Source: Palsa-504 sp963834685 (lineage in GTDB: Bacteria > Actinomycetota > Actinomycetes > Streptosporangiales > Streptosporangiaceae). From it: a stretch of 64,000 bases of DNA. The position numbers were made by a program, and so were the translations under genes. Below are positions 25,465-33,926 of the stretch, piece by piece; positions within the stretch are counted from its first letter, which is position 1, and every line of letters begins with the position of its first letter. The DNA lies in assembly GCA_963834685.1 (NCBI GenBank), contig CAWICW010000008.1:62001-126000 (forward strand), in the 5' to 3' direction. The notes below the pieces were generated by a model. That model was given only the letters and a program-made list of their open reading frames with translations, did no database searches and was not told the origin of the DNA.

Positions 25465-25710
25465 ATGCATCCCGAGATTCTGCGTGAACTGACCGCGCAG
25501 CGCGGCCGTGACCTGCGGGAACGGGCGCACCGGGCGCACCTGGCCCGGACCGTGAGCCGGGACCGGCGGGGCATCCGGCGCCACGCCCGCCACCTGGACG
25601 AGGCCGACGCGTTCGTCGCCCCCGCCATCCCCGACTACGTGGACGGCTCGTTCCGGACCGCCGCGGACCAGGTGGCCAGCCAGGTGCCTGCCGCCCGCCG
25701 CGCGGCCTGA
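25465..25710 (+). CDS. Small basic hypothetical protein
   Basis: 81 aa, ATG 25465 after AAGGAGG. Arg-rich and helical: HPEILRELTAQRGRDLRERAH, then RTVSRDRRGIRRHARHL, followed by FVAPAIPDYVDGSF. Small proteins beginning in this way are common in actinomycetes but have no known function. It ends seven bases before the LAL regulator start at 25718 and may be cotranscribed with it. Confidence 0.65.
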   Translation: MHPEILRELTAQRGRDLRERAHRAHLARTVSRDRRGIRRHARHLDEADAFVAPAIPDYVDGSFRTAADQVASQVPAARRAA

Positions 25711-25717
25711 GGCGACC

Positions 25718-28717
25718 GTGACCGTCCCAGCGCCCGCCCTCGGAATGTCGCAAGCACATGGCATGCTGACAGCGGAGATGAGCGGGCGAGCAGCCAGTCC
25801 CGTGCTGGTCGGGCGGGACGAGCAGATGGCCGCCCTGGACGCCGCGTTCGCCAGCGTGCGCCAGGGCGGCCCGACGGCTGTGCTGCTGGGCGGTGAGGCC
25901 GGGGTGGGCAAGTCCCGGCTGGTCAGCGAGTTCGGCCAGGCCGCGACGGCGGCCGGGGCGCGGGTGCTGACCGGAGGTTGCCTGGAGCTGGGCACCGACG
26001 GGCTGCCCTTCGCGCCGTTCACCGCGGTGCTCCGCGACCTGGTCCACGAGCTGGGCGCGGACGCGGTGGCCTCGATGCTGCCCGGCCGGACCACGCGCGG
26101 GCTGGCCCGGCTGCTGCCCGAGCTCGGCGAGCCGGACACCAGCGGCGATCCGGGCGAGGCCCGGGCCCGGCTGTTCGAGGAGGTGCTCAGCGCGCTCGAC
26201 CACCTGGCCCGGCACTCGCCGGTGGTGCTGGTCATCGAGGACGCGCACTGGGCCGACCGGTCGAGCCGGGACCTGCTGACCTTCCTGATCGGCAACCAGC
26301 GGGCCATCAGCGGGCTGCTGATCATCGTCACGTTCCGCTCCGACGAGTTGCACCGGACCCACCCGCTGCGCCCGATGCTGGCCGCGCTGGACCGGATCGC
26401 CTGGGTCGAGCGGATCGAGCTGCCCAGGCTGACCGGCCACGACACCGCCGAGCTGGCCGCGGGAATCCTCGGCCGCCAGCTCGCGGCGGACCTGGCCGAC
26501 GCGCTGTACCGGCGCAGCGAGGGCAATCCGCTGTTCGTGGAGACGCTGCTGGGCTGCGACGGCGAGCTGAACTGCGAGCTGCCCGAGTCGCTGCGCGACC
26601 TGCTGCTGGACGGCATGCGCCGGCTGCCGGAGGACACCCAGGAGGTGCTCCGGGTGGCCAGCGCGGGCGGCGAGACCACCGGGCACGCGCTGCTCGCGGC
26701 GGTCACCGGCCTGGATGACGCCGCGCTGACCAGCGCGCTGCGCCCGGCGGTGACCGCCAACGTGCTGCGCGCGCACGCCGGCGGCTACACGTTCCGGCAC
26801 GAGCTGATCCGCGAGGCGGTGCACGAGGACCTGTTGCCCGGCGAGCACGGCCGGCTGCACAGCCGCTTCGCCGAGGCCATCGACGCCGACCCGGCGCTGG
26901 TGCCGCCGGGCCGGGCCGCGATCGAGATGGCCCACCACTGGCACGCGGCGCACGACTCGGTCTGGGCCCTGATCGGCGCGTGGCAGGCCGCGGCGCAGGC
27001 GGGCCGGGCCGTGGCCCCCGCCGAGCGGCTGTCGCTGCTGGCCCGGGTACTCGAGCTGTGGGACCAGGTGCCGGACGCGGCGGAGCGGATCGGCGCCGAT
27101 CACGTCCGCGTCCTGGAGGAAGCCACGTGCGCGGCGCGGGAGGCCGGGGAGTTCGAGCGGGGCATCGCGCTGGCCAGCTCGGCGCTCAAGGAACTGGACC
27201 CTTCGGCTTCGCCGGTCCGGGTCGCGCAGTTGCTGGAAAGCCGCGGCCACTTCAGGAAGAACCTGGGCCGCAAGGAATTCGTCGACGACTTCGCCTCGGC
27301 ACTGCAGATCGCCCCGGCGGACGCGCCCGCCGCCCGGATCCCGATCCTGCTCGCCGCGGCCCGCTGCGTACCGGTGGTAGCCGTGGAGCGCTCCCATGCC
27401 GAGGAGGCCCTGGCCCTGGCCCGGCAGCTGGGCGACGAGGCCAGCGAGGCGGACGCGCTCCTCACGCTGGCCATGTTCCGCGCGGGAACCGGGCAGCAGG
27501 CCGACGTCGGCAGCGACCCCATGGAACTGCTCGCGCAGGCCCGCGCCATGGCCGAGCGGACCGGGGCACACGGCCTGGTGGCCATGGCCGCGATCAACGC
27601 CTCGCACCTGCTGGAGGGGGCGGGCCAGCACGAGCTGGCCGCCGAGGCGGCCCGCCGGGGTCTCGCGGACCAGGACGAGCGCTACCTGGCCCGCACCTCG
27701 CGCAGCCTGCTGATCATCAACCGGGTGGAATCGCTGTTCGCGCTGGGCCGGTGGGACGAGGCCCTGGCGGTGGCCGAGGGCGCGCGGGACTACGTGTTCA
27801 CCTCGCTGCCGCTGCACCGGTCCATGCTGGCCGTGTACACCGGGCGCATCGCGCTGGCCCGGGGCGACCTGGCCGCCGCCGCCGAGGCGAGCGCGACCGC
27901 TTCGGAGCTGCTGCGCGGCTCGCCGTACGAGGACCAGCGGCAGCTTCCGCTCGGCCTGCTGGAGACCGGGCTGCGGCTGGCCACGGCCGGGACGGCTGCC
28001 GCGCTGGAGGCCGCCTCCCAGGTCGTCGAGGGCTACGAGCTGTCCGGCGGCAGCCCGCGGTACGCCTGGCCGCTGGTGGCGGGCACGGCCAGCCTGTCCG
28101 TGCTGGCGGCCCGGGACGAGCGGCTCCGGTCCGACGTTGCCGCCCTGGCGGGACGGCTGCGCACGATCGCGGAGAAGCTGGAGACGTTCGGCCCGGCCCA
28201 GCAGGCCGCGCGGCTGACCTTCGCCGCGGCCGATGCCCAGGTGGCGGGGGTTCCTGAGCTGCTGGATGCCTGGGACCAGGCCGCGGCGGCGTGGGCCGCG
28301 GTCAGCGAGCCGTACCCGCGGGCGCAGGCGCTGCTGCACGCGGCCGAGGCGGCGCTGGCGGGCGGGGACCGCGACGGCGCGGCCGGCCGGCTGCGGGAGG
28401 CGGCCGTGCTGGCCGTCGGCCTGGGCGCGGAGCCGCTGGCCGCAGAGATCACGCTGCTGGGCCGGCGGGGCCGGATCGTGCTGGACCCCTCGTCCGACGC
28501 TGGGGCGGCGGGCTTCGGGCTGACCTCGCGCGAGCTGGAGGTACTGCGGCTGGTCGCGGCCGGGCGCAGCAACCGGGACATCGCCAACGAGCTGTTCATC
28601 TCGCCCAAGACGGCCAGCGTGCACGTGTCCAACATCTTGGGCAAGCTCGGCTCGGCCAGCCGCGGCGAGGCCGCGGCCAAGGCGCACGCCCTGCGGCTGC
28701 TCGATCCGGCCCTCTAG
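25718..28717 (+). CDS. LAL-type LuxR family ATP-binding regulator
   Basis: Up to 999 aa from GTG 25718; ATG 25778 (MSGRAASPVLVGRDEQM) is an equally sensible start. AAA-type ATPase at residues about 28-300 with Walker A GGEAGVGKS (59-67) and Walker B VVLVIEDAHWAD. A long helical TPR-like middle follows. Residues about 930-999 are a LuxR HTH (LTSRELEVLRLVAAGRSN, then FISPKTASVHVSNILGKLG). LAL proteins are large ATP-dependent activators of sugar or secondary-metabolite genes. The next gene is a second LAL. Confidence 0.92.
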   Translation: MTVPAPALGMSQAHGMLTAEMSGRAASPVLVGRDEQMAALDAAFASVRQGGPTAVLLGGEAGVGKSRLVSEFGQAATAAGARVLTGGCLELGTDGLPFAPFTAVLRDLVHELGADAVASMLPGRTTRGLARLLPELGEPDTSGDPGEARARLFEEVLSALDHLARHSPVVLVIEDAHWADRSSRDLLTFLIGNQRAISGLLIIVTFRSDELHRTHPLRPMLAALDRIAWVERIELPRLTGHDTAELAAGILGRQLAADLADALYRRSEGNPLFVETLLGCDGELNCELPESLRDLLLDGMRRLPEDTQEVLRVASAGGETTGHALLAAVTGLDDAALTSALRPAVTANVLRAHAGGYTFRHELIREAVHEDLLPGEHGRLHSRFAEAIDADPALVPPGRAAIEMAHHWHAAHDSVWALIGAWQAAAQAGRAVAPAERLSLLARVLELWDQVPDAAERIGADHVRVLEEATCAAREAGEFERGIALASSALKELDPSASPVRVAQLLESRGHFRKNLGRKEFVDDFASALQIAPADAPAARIPILLAAARCVPVVAVERSHAEEALALARQLGDEASEADALLTLAMFRAGTGQQADVGSDPMELLAQARAMAERTGAHGLVAMAAINASHLLEGAGQHELAAEAARRGLADQDERYLARTSRSLLIINRVESLFALGRWDEALAVAEGARDYVFTSLPLHRSMLAVYTGRIALARGDLAAAAEASATASELLRGSPYEDQRQLPLGLLETGLRLATAGTAAALEAASQVVEGYELSGGSPRYAWPLVAGTASLSVLAARDERLRSDVAALAGRLRTIAEKLETFGPAQQAARLTFAAADAQVAGVPELLDAWDQAAAAWAAVSEPYPRAQALLHAAEAALAGGDRDGAAGRLREAAVLAVGLGAEPLAAEITLLGRRGRIVLDPSSDAGAAGFGLTSRELEVLRLVAAGRSNRDIANELFISPKTASVHVSNILGKLGSASRGEAAAKAHALRLLDPAL

Positions 28718-28750
28718 GCAGGTGCGTTCGCGGCCCCTTATGGTGGCCCC

Positions 28751-31618
28751 GTGGGGGGTGACGCGGCCCAGGTGATGGTGGGCCGTGACCGCGAACTGGC
28801 GCGGGTCACGGGTCTGCTCGACGACGCCCTGGCCGGGCGCGCGCGCCTAGTGCTGTGCACGGGCGAGGCGGGGATCGGGAAGACCCGGCTGGCCGAAGAG
28901 CTGGCCGCGGCGGCGGGGGCCAGGGGCGTTCCGGTGGCGTGGGCGCGGGCGGCCGACCGGGGCAGCTCGCCGCCGTACGGCCTGTGGCGGCTGGTACTGG
29001 ATCAGTCCGCGGTCCGGGCGGAGGCCGGGTCCGGGGCGGATCTGTGGCCGGCTGCGTTCGGCGCCGCCGACCTGGGCGCCGAGTCCAGCGTCGCGCGGCG
29101 GTTCGCGCTGTTCGCCGAGGTCCGCGGGCGGCTGGCGCAGGCCGCCGAGCGCACCGGGCTGCTGCTGGTCCTCGACGACCTGCAGTGGGCGGACGAGGCG
29201 TCGGCGGTGCTGCTCGTCGAGGTCGTCCGCCAGCTCCGCGGGACGCGCATCCTGGCCTTCGTGACCTACCGGGACGCACCGGACGGGGTCTTGCCGCGGC
29301 TGTCGGCGGAGGCTAACACCGAGCGGGTGGACCTGCACGGCCTGCCCGCCGAGGCGGTCGGGGACCTATTGCTCGCCGCCGGGCTGGATGCATCGCCGGA
29401 ACAGGCGCGCCGGGTGCACGACGAGACGGGAGGCAATCCGTTCCTGGTCCGGGAGCTGGCCCAGGCGCTGGCCGGGCCGCCGTCCGGGTCGTCCGTGCCG
29501 GGTCGGGTCTTGGAGGCGACGGCCTACCGGCTCACCCAGCTTTCGGACCAGACCCGGGAGGTGCTGCAGGCGGCCGCGGTGACCGGCAACAGTTTCCCGG
29601 TCGGCGTGGTGGCCAAGATGCTGGACCGGCCGGTGCTCAGCCTGCTCGGCCCGCTGGACGAGGGCCGGGATGCTGGTTTCCTGGTGGCCGGAGACCATCC
29701 CGGCGACTACCGCTTCTCGCACGCGCTGGTCAGTTCGGCGGTGGCCGCCCGGCTGAGCGCCGAAGAGCAACGGCGGCTGCACACCGCGGCGGCGGACGCG
29801 ATCGAGGCGCTGTACGAAGGGCAGGTACGCCTGCACCTGGCGGAGGTGGCCCGGCACCGGGTTGAGGCGTCGCTGCCCGGCGACCGGGCCCGGGCGGTGG
29901 CCGCGTGCCAGGCGGCTGCCTCCGTGGCCTGGGATGCCCTGGCGTTCGAGGAGGCGGTGCGCCTGTACCGGCAGGCGCTGGCGGTCGGCGATACAGAGAT
30001 CGGCGAGGACCACCGGTCCCGGCTCGAGCTCGGGCTGGCCGCGGCCCTGCACCGCAGCGGCGACCTGCCCGGATCACAGGAGGCCGCCGCCCGGGCCGCC
30101 CGGCGGGCCGAGCGGCGGCGCGACCGGCTCGGCCTGGCCCGCGCGGCGCTGGTGATGGAGGCTACGGGCGTTCCGGAATGGGACGGTGAGATCAGCCGCG
30201 TCTGCGAGCAGGCCCTGTCCATTTCCAGGGCCGGGGACGACCTGCCCGACGACCTGCGGGCCCGGGTGTCGGCCCGGTACGCGCAGGCGCTGGTGTACCG
30301 CGGCGAGTACGACCGGGCGGGGTCGGTCAGCCGGGACGCGCTGGCCACCGCCGAGTCGGCCGCCGATCCGGTTGCGCTGGTCGACGCGCTCCGGGCCCGC
30401 CAGCTGGCCTGCTGCGCTCCCGAGGGCCTGGCCGAGCGGATCGTGCTGGCGGCCCGAATGCTCGAGACCGCCGACACCCTCGGCAGCGCCTGGGTCGAGA
30501 TGTGGGGGCGGCTGTGGCGGATCGACACCCTGTTCGAGACTGGTCAGCTGCGGGCTATCCGGCGTGAGCTCACCGACCTCGGTTCCTGCCTGGACCGGCT
30601 GAGCGGTCCGATCGGGCGATGGCATCAGCTGAACATCGCGGCCACGCTCGCGCTGGCCACCGGGCGCTTCGCCGAGGCGGCGCGGCTGGCCCGGGAGGGG
30701 TTCAAGGTGTTCAGTGACATGGGACACCCGGCCGCGATCGGCTCTCTGGCCGTGATCTTGTCCCAGTCAAGCCTGCACATCGGGCTGGACCGGTCCGGCC
30801 TGGCCGACGCGTTCGACCTCATCCCCGCCCACCTGCGCCCGGAGGCCGTGGACACCACCCAGGGGACCGCCACCATCTTCCCCGCGCTCACCCTTACCCT
30901 GATCCGCGTCCAGCAGGGCGACCGGGCCGGCGCCGAAGCGGCCTACGCGCTGGCCGGGCCGATCCGGTCCTGGACGCCTTCGCCGGCCATGCGCATGTCG
31001 GCCTGGGGAGCCGCGCTCGCGGTGGCCATCGGGCTGGGCCGCACGGAGGATATCGAGTTCCTGGCGTCGCGGTTCGAGCCGTTCCGGGGTCAGCACGCCG
31101 CGAACGGCGCCGGCGCCGGGGTCTACATGGGCCCGGTCGAGCTGCAGCTCGGCCTGGCGGCCGCGGCGCTGGGCCGTCCCGACGCGGCGGCTTCGGATCT
31201 GGCCGCGGCGGTCTCGATCTGCGACGCCAACGGCGCCTGCGGCTACGCCGTACAGGCCCGGGTCGAGCTGGCCGCGGTGCTGGTCCGCCGCGGTGATCCT
31301 GCCCAGGCACGGGCGGTGCTGGATCGTGCCGCGGGCGAGGCGTCGCGGCTCGGCATGGCGCCGTTCGTTACGCGGATCGAGCAGCTGCGGGCTGCGTTGA
31401 CGGCGGAAGGCGGCGCTGGGGCCGCTCACCCGGTTCTGAGTCCACGCGAGCTCGAGGTGGCCCGGCTGGTGGCGCAGGGGCTGACCAACAAGCAGATCGG
31501 CGAGAGGTTGTTCGTCTCGGAGCGGACGGCGGAGAACCACGTCCAGCACATCCTGGTCAAGCTCGGGTTCAGCAACCGTAGCCAGATCGCCGCGTGGTCC
31601 GCTGCCGACCGTGAATGA
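28751..31618 (+). CDS. Second LAL-type LuxR family regulator
   Basis: 955 aa, GTG 28751. ATPase at residues about 9-270 with Walker A TGEAGIGKTR (38-47) and Walker B LLVLDDLQWAD, a helical repeat middle, and a C-terminal LuxR HTH (LSPRELEVARLVAQGLTN, then LFVSERTAENHVQHIL). It starts 33 bases after the first LAL and shares its design while the two HTHs differ in the recognition helix, so they probably bind different sites. The stop codon lies within an 18-bp palindrome. Confidence 0.92.
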   Translation: MGGDAAQVMVGRDRELARVTGLLDDALAGRARLVLCTGEAGIGKTRLAEELAAAAGARGVPVAWARAADRGSSPPYGLWRLVLDQSAVRAEAGSGADLWPAAFGAADLGAESSVARRFALFAEVRGRLAQAAERTGLLLVLDDLQWADEASAVLLVEVVRQLRGTRILAFVTYRDAPDGVLPRLSAEANTERVDLHGLPAEAVGDLLLAAGLDASPEQARRVHDETGGNPFLVRELAQALAGPPSGSSVPGRVLEATAYRLTQLSDQTREVLQAAAVTGNSFPVGVVAKMLDRPVLSLLGPLDEGRDAGFLVAGDHPGDYRFSHALVSSAVAARLSAEEQRRLHTAAADAIEALYEGQVRLHLAEVARHRVEASLPGDRARAVAACQAAASVAWDALAFEEAVRLYRQALAVGDTEIGEDHRSRLELGLAAALHRSGDLPGSQEAAARAARRAERRRDRLGLARAALVMEATGVPEWDGEISRVCEQALSISRAGDDLPDDLRARVSARYAQALVYRGEYDRAGSVSRDALATAESAADPVALVDALRARQLACCAPEGLAERIVLAARMLETADTLGSAWVEMWGRLWRIDTLFETGQLRAIRRELTDLGSCLDRLSGPIGRWHQLNIAATLALATGRFAEAARLAREGFKVFSDMGHPAAIGSLAVILSQSSLHIGLDRSGLADAFDLIPAHLRPEAVDTTQGTATIFPALTLTLIRVQQGDRAGAEAAYALAGPIRSWTPSPAMRMSAWGAALAVAIGLGRTEDIEFLASRFEPFRGQHAANGAGAGVYMGPVELQLGLAAAALGRPDAAASDLAAAVSICDANGACGYAVQARVELAAVLVRRGDPAQARAVLDRAAGEASRLGMAPFVTRIEQLRAALTAEGGAGAAHPVLSPRELEVARLVAQGLTNKQIGERLFVSERTAENHVQHILVKLGFSNRSQIAAWSAADRE

Positions 31619-31635
31619 GTACTCAGCTGAGTACT
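31618..31635. promoter_or_regulatory. Perfect 18-bp palindrome, likely operator
   Basis: AGTACTCAGCTGAGTACT is its own complement over all 18 bases. It starts at the last base of the LAL stop and lies 84 bases upstream of the monooxygenase-like gene. A candidate operator for that gene, possibly for the preceding LuxR-type protein. Confidence 0.7.
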
Positions 31636-31718
31636 TCCCCCGAATGGCCGGCTCCGGGATTTTCCTTAGCGTCATTCCTGCCAGCGCACATGCGCAGATA
31701 TCGAAAGGCAGGACAGTC

Positions 31719-32003
31719 ATGGCGTACGTTCACATCAGCAAGTCGAAGGGCCGCGGCATCGAGGACTTCCGCGCGGTCTCAGCCAAGCACAGCCCGCCCC
31801 AGGACATCGACGGCCTGCTCGCCTGGGCGGCCGGCTCGAACGAGGACGGCCTGCACGTGGTGACCGTGTGGCAGTCCCGGGCACACCAGGAACGGTGGGC
31901 GGCCGAGCAGCTCTTCCCCGTGTTCCAGGAGCTCGGGATGACCGACGTGCCGGCCGACAGCGAGTTCACCGAGTACCAGACCGGCGAGCTGTACATCCGC
32001 TGA
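31719..32003 (+). CDS. Antibiotic biosynthesis monooxygenase (ABM)-like small protein
   Basis: 94 aa, ATG 31719 with an AAAGGCAGGA site. It reads as a single alpha+beta barrel domain: AYVHISKSKGRGIEDFRAV, LLAWAAGSNEDGLHVVTVWQS, HQERWAAEQLFPVFQEL, ending in an EYQTGELYIR strand. The VTVWQSRAHQERW segment is typical of dimeric ABM/EthD-like proteins, which include cofactor-free oxygenases and heme-related enzymes. The substrate is unknown. A palindrome lies upstream and a hairpin directly downstream. Confidence 0.6.
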   Translation: MAYVHISKSKGRGIEDFRAVSAKHSPPQDIDGLLAWAAGSNEDGLHVVTVWQSRAHQERWAAEQLFPVFQELGMTDVPADSEFTEYQTGELYIR

Positions 32004-32007
32004 GCCT

Positions 32008-32048
32008 ATGGCCCAGGATCCCCGGTCCCGCCGGGGATCCTGGGCCAT
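32008..32048 (+). terminator. Perfect 18-bp inverted repeat after the ABM-like gene
   Basis: ATGGCCCAGGATCCCCGG (32008-32025) and its exact complement (32031-32048) flank a five-base loop, beginning five bases after the stop at 32003. The stem is very stable; a U-tract is missing. Likely terminator or transcript stabiliser. Confidence 0.7.
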
Positions 32049-32215
32049 GGCCACCCAGCCCGACGGCAAACTGGCCCAGATCGGGGACTGCGGTTCGGTC
32101 CCGGCCGGCAGGTCCACGGCCACGACGACCACATGGGGCTGACCTACTACGCGCGCGGTCGCAACCTGATCGTCAACGCCGGGCACGACGGGTACGCGAA
32201 CACCCCGTACCGGGC
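32048..32215 (+). pseudogene. Remnant of a heparinase II/III-type lyase gene
   Basis: One frame gives MATQPDGKLAQIGDC; another gives RFGPGRQVHGHDDHMGLTYY, ARGRNLIVNAGHDGYANT, PYRAYLSQ. The HGHDDHMGL.YYARG...V.AGH pattern is the conserved catalytic-side segment of the heparinase II/III and alginate-lyase C-terminal domain. Only about 55 codons remain, split by a frame change, with no start or downstream part. It fills the gap between the hairpin and the converging TPR gene. Confidence 0.6.
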
Positions 32216-33145
32216 CTACCTGAGCCAGTCCGGGGGTTCGGCGCCGGTTTGGGCGTGCCACACGGCGGCGAAGTGGTCCGGGTCGGCGCGGTAGGCGGCC
32301 CTGATCGCGGGCGTCGCGTCCCGCAGCAGGTCCTGCAGCTGCTGATCGGCGGCCATGCGCCAGCCCTTGGCCAGCAGGCGGGCCGCCTCGCGGTAGCGGG
32401 CCTGCCCGCACAGGAGTTCGCCCTCCAGCAGCATGGCCGGGGCCGCGCAGGACGGAAGCTGCTGCCAGGGCAGCTTGTCCTGGCAGATGTCGGTGGCCTC
32501 GTGGACGGCGGCCAGCGCTTCGCCAGACAGGTCGATCTCGGCCAGCCAGCCCGCCTCGCAGGTCAGGCACTCGGCGAGCGGCGGCAGGTACCGCGCGGGT
32601 TCGGCGGAGGCGAGGTTGCGGTACAACCGCACCGCCACCTGCATGGCGGCCAGCGCCTCGGCCAGGCGGTCGTCGGCAGCCAGCAGGCGCGACTGGTGGT
32701 GCAGCGCGTCGGCCAGGTCCGGGCCGTACTTGCCGGGGCGTTCGGCGGCCAGGTCCTGGTAGATCGCGACCGCCTCGTCGGCGGTCCGGAGCGCCTCCTC
32801 GTCCCGGTTCATGGCCTGCAGCGCGCCCGACTGGACGATCAGCCGGTTGGCCAGTGCATCACGGAACTGGCTGGGCCAGATCCGGGCCAGGGTCCGCCAG
32901 CTCGCCATCTCGGTGCGGAGCAGCGCGATGGCATCCTCCGGGTTGTCGTTGTCGAGCAGGGTGGCCGCGTCGGGCGCAGTGAACGCGCGCATGCCGACCA
33001 CCACGACGACGGTGATGAGCGGGCCGACGAGCACCCCGGCGATCGTCCACACCGGCCCGAGCAGCAGCCACGCCGCCGCGCCGAACGCGACGGCGCTCAT
33101 GGCCAGTATCGCGATCAGCTTGCCGCGCGTCGGTTCGCCCCGCAT
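32216..33145 (-). CDS. Membrane-anchored TPR protein
   Basis: 309 aa from ATG 33145 (the frame is open to 33217). Residues about 10-55 hold two transmembrane helices (IAILAMSAVAFGAAAWLLLG and TIAGVLVGPLITVVVVVG). The rest is helical with TPR-like repeats (RDEEALRTADEAVAIYQDLA, RLAEALAAMQVAVRLYRNLA, LSGEALAAVHEATDI). No catalytic motif is seen. It is probably a cytoplasm-facing protein-interaction module. The neighbours give no functional hint. Confidence 0.7.
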   Translation of the reverse strand: MRGEPTRGKLIAILAMSAVAFGAAAWLLLGPVWTIAGVLVGPLITVVVVVGMRAFTAPDAATLLDNDNPEDAIALLRTEMASWRTLARIWPSQFRDALANRLIVQSGALQAMNRDEEALRTADEAVAIYQDLAAERPGKYGPDLADALHHQSRLLAADDRLAEALAAMQVAVRLYRNLASAEPARYLPPLAECLTCEAGWLAEIDLSGEALAAVHEATDICQDKLPWQQLPSCAAPAMLLEGELLCGQARYREAARLLAKGWRMAADQQLQDLLRDATPAIRAAYRADPDHFAAVWHAQTGAEPPDWLR

Positions 33146-33274
33146 GGCGCCATTATCGGGCCTTCGGGCCCCGGCGGTCCGGCAACCGGCTTCGTGGCGT
33201 CCCCGGTCCAGGATCAATGCGAACCCGACCAGGCATCCGAGGCCAGGATCCGGCAGGTCCTCGATATCGGCAGG

Positions 33275-33862
33275 TCAACTACTGGCCGTCTTCACCCCGG
33301 CGGCGTATTCCGGCTGGAGCAGTCCCATGAGGATGAAGTCTTTCCAGCCGTCTGGGTATAGCTCGGCTTCGCGGCGGACCCCTTCGCGGCGGAAGCCGCA
33401 GGCCAGGTAGCAGCTGATGGCGCGGCTGTTGCCGGCCAGCACCTCCAGCTGGAGGCGATGAAGGCCCAGCACGTCAAAGCCCCAGGACACGACGAGGCGG
33501 GTTACCTCGCGGCCCAGCCCCTGGCCGCGCAGGGCGGCGACGAACAGGCCCACCGTGTAGGTCGCGCAGTGCTGATCGGCGTCCACGCGCAGGCCTGCGC
33601 TGCCGATGCAGTGACCGTCGTACTCGACCGCCCACGTGTAAGCACTGCTATCGGCCGGCGGGCGGGCAGCAGTCAGATACTCGCGGGTGTGATAGCGCCG
33701 GCCGTCCCACTCACGCCGCCACGACGAGCCATAGCCGTCCTCTTCCTCGGGGTCGATGGGATGGCGCAGCCGGTCATCAATATCCGATTCCCGGGATCCC
33801 CGCAGAATGACGCGCTTCCCCCGCAGTACGGGCAGCGCCGGCAGCGTGAGCCGATCCAGCAT
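33275..33862 (-). CDS. GNAT family acetyltransferase, RimJ/RimL type
   Basis: 195 aa, ATG 33862. The GNAT core is visible: WAVEYDGHCIGSAGL, YTVGLFVAALRGQGLGREVTRL with the acetyl-CoA loop RGQGLG, and LHRLQLEVLAGNSRAISCYL followed by GFRREGVRREAEL. This is the pattern of RimJ/RimL-like N-acetyltransferases that modify proteins or antibiotics. There is no strong ribosome-binding site. Confidence 0.88.
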   Translation of the reverse strand: MLDRLTLPALPVLRGKRVILRGSRESDIDDRLRHPIDPEEEDGYGSSWRREWDGRRYHTREYLTAARPPADSSAYTWAVEYDGHCIGSAGLRVDADQHCATYTVGLFVAALRGQGLGREVTRLVVSWGFDVLGLHRLQLEVLAGNSRAISCYLACGFRREGVRREAELYPDGWKDFILMGLLQPEYAAGVKTASS

Positions 33863-33926
33863 GACACCCAAGACTACGTAAGCTGGTCTGCTCCCGGGCG
33901 CCGGCGTTGCCGGGCTAGCCGGGAGT

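Noticed and set aside
25007..28687. 1226-codon minus-strand frame opposite the first LAL gene
   Set aside because: Gly/Arg/Gln-rich antisense composition with no domain; the plus strand has a complete ATPase and HTH.
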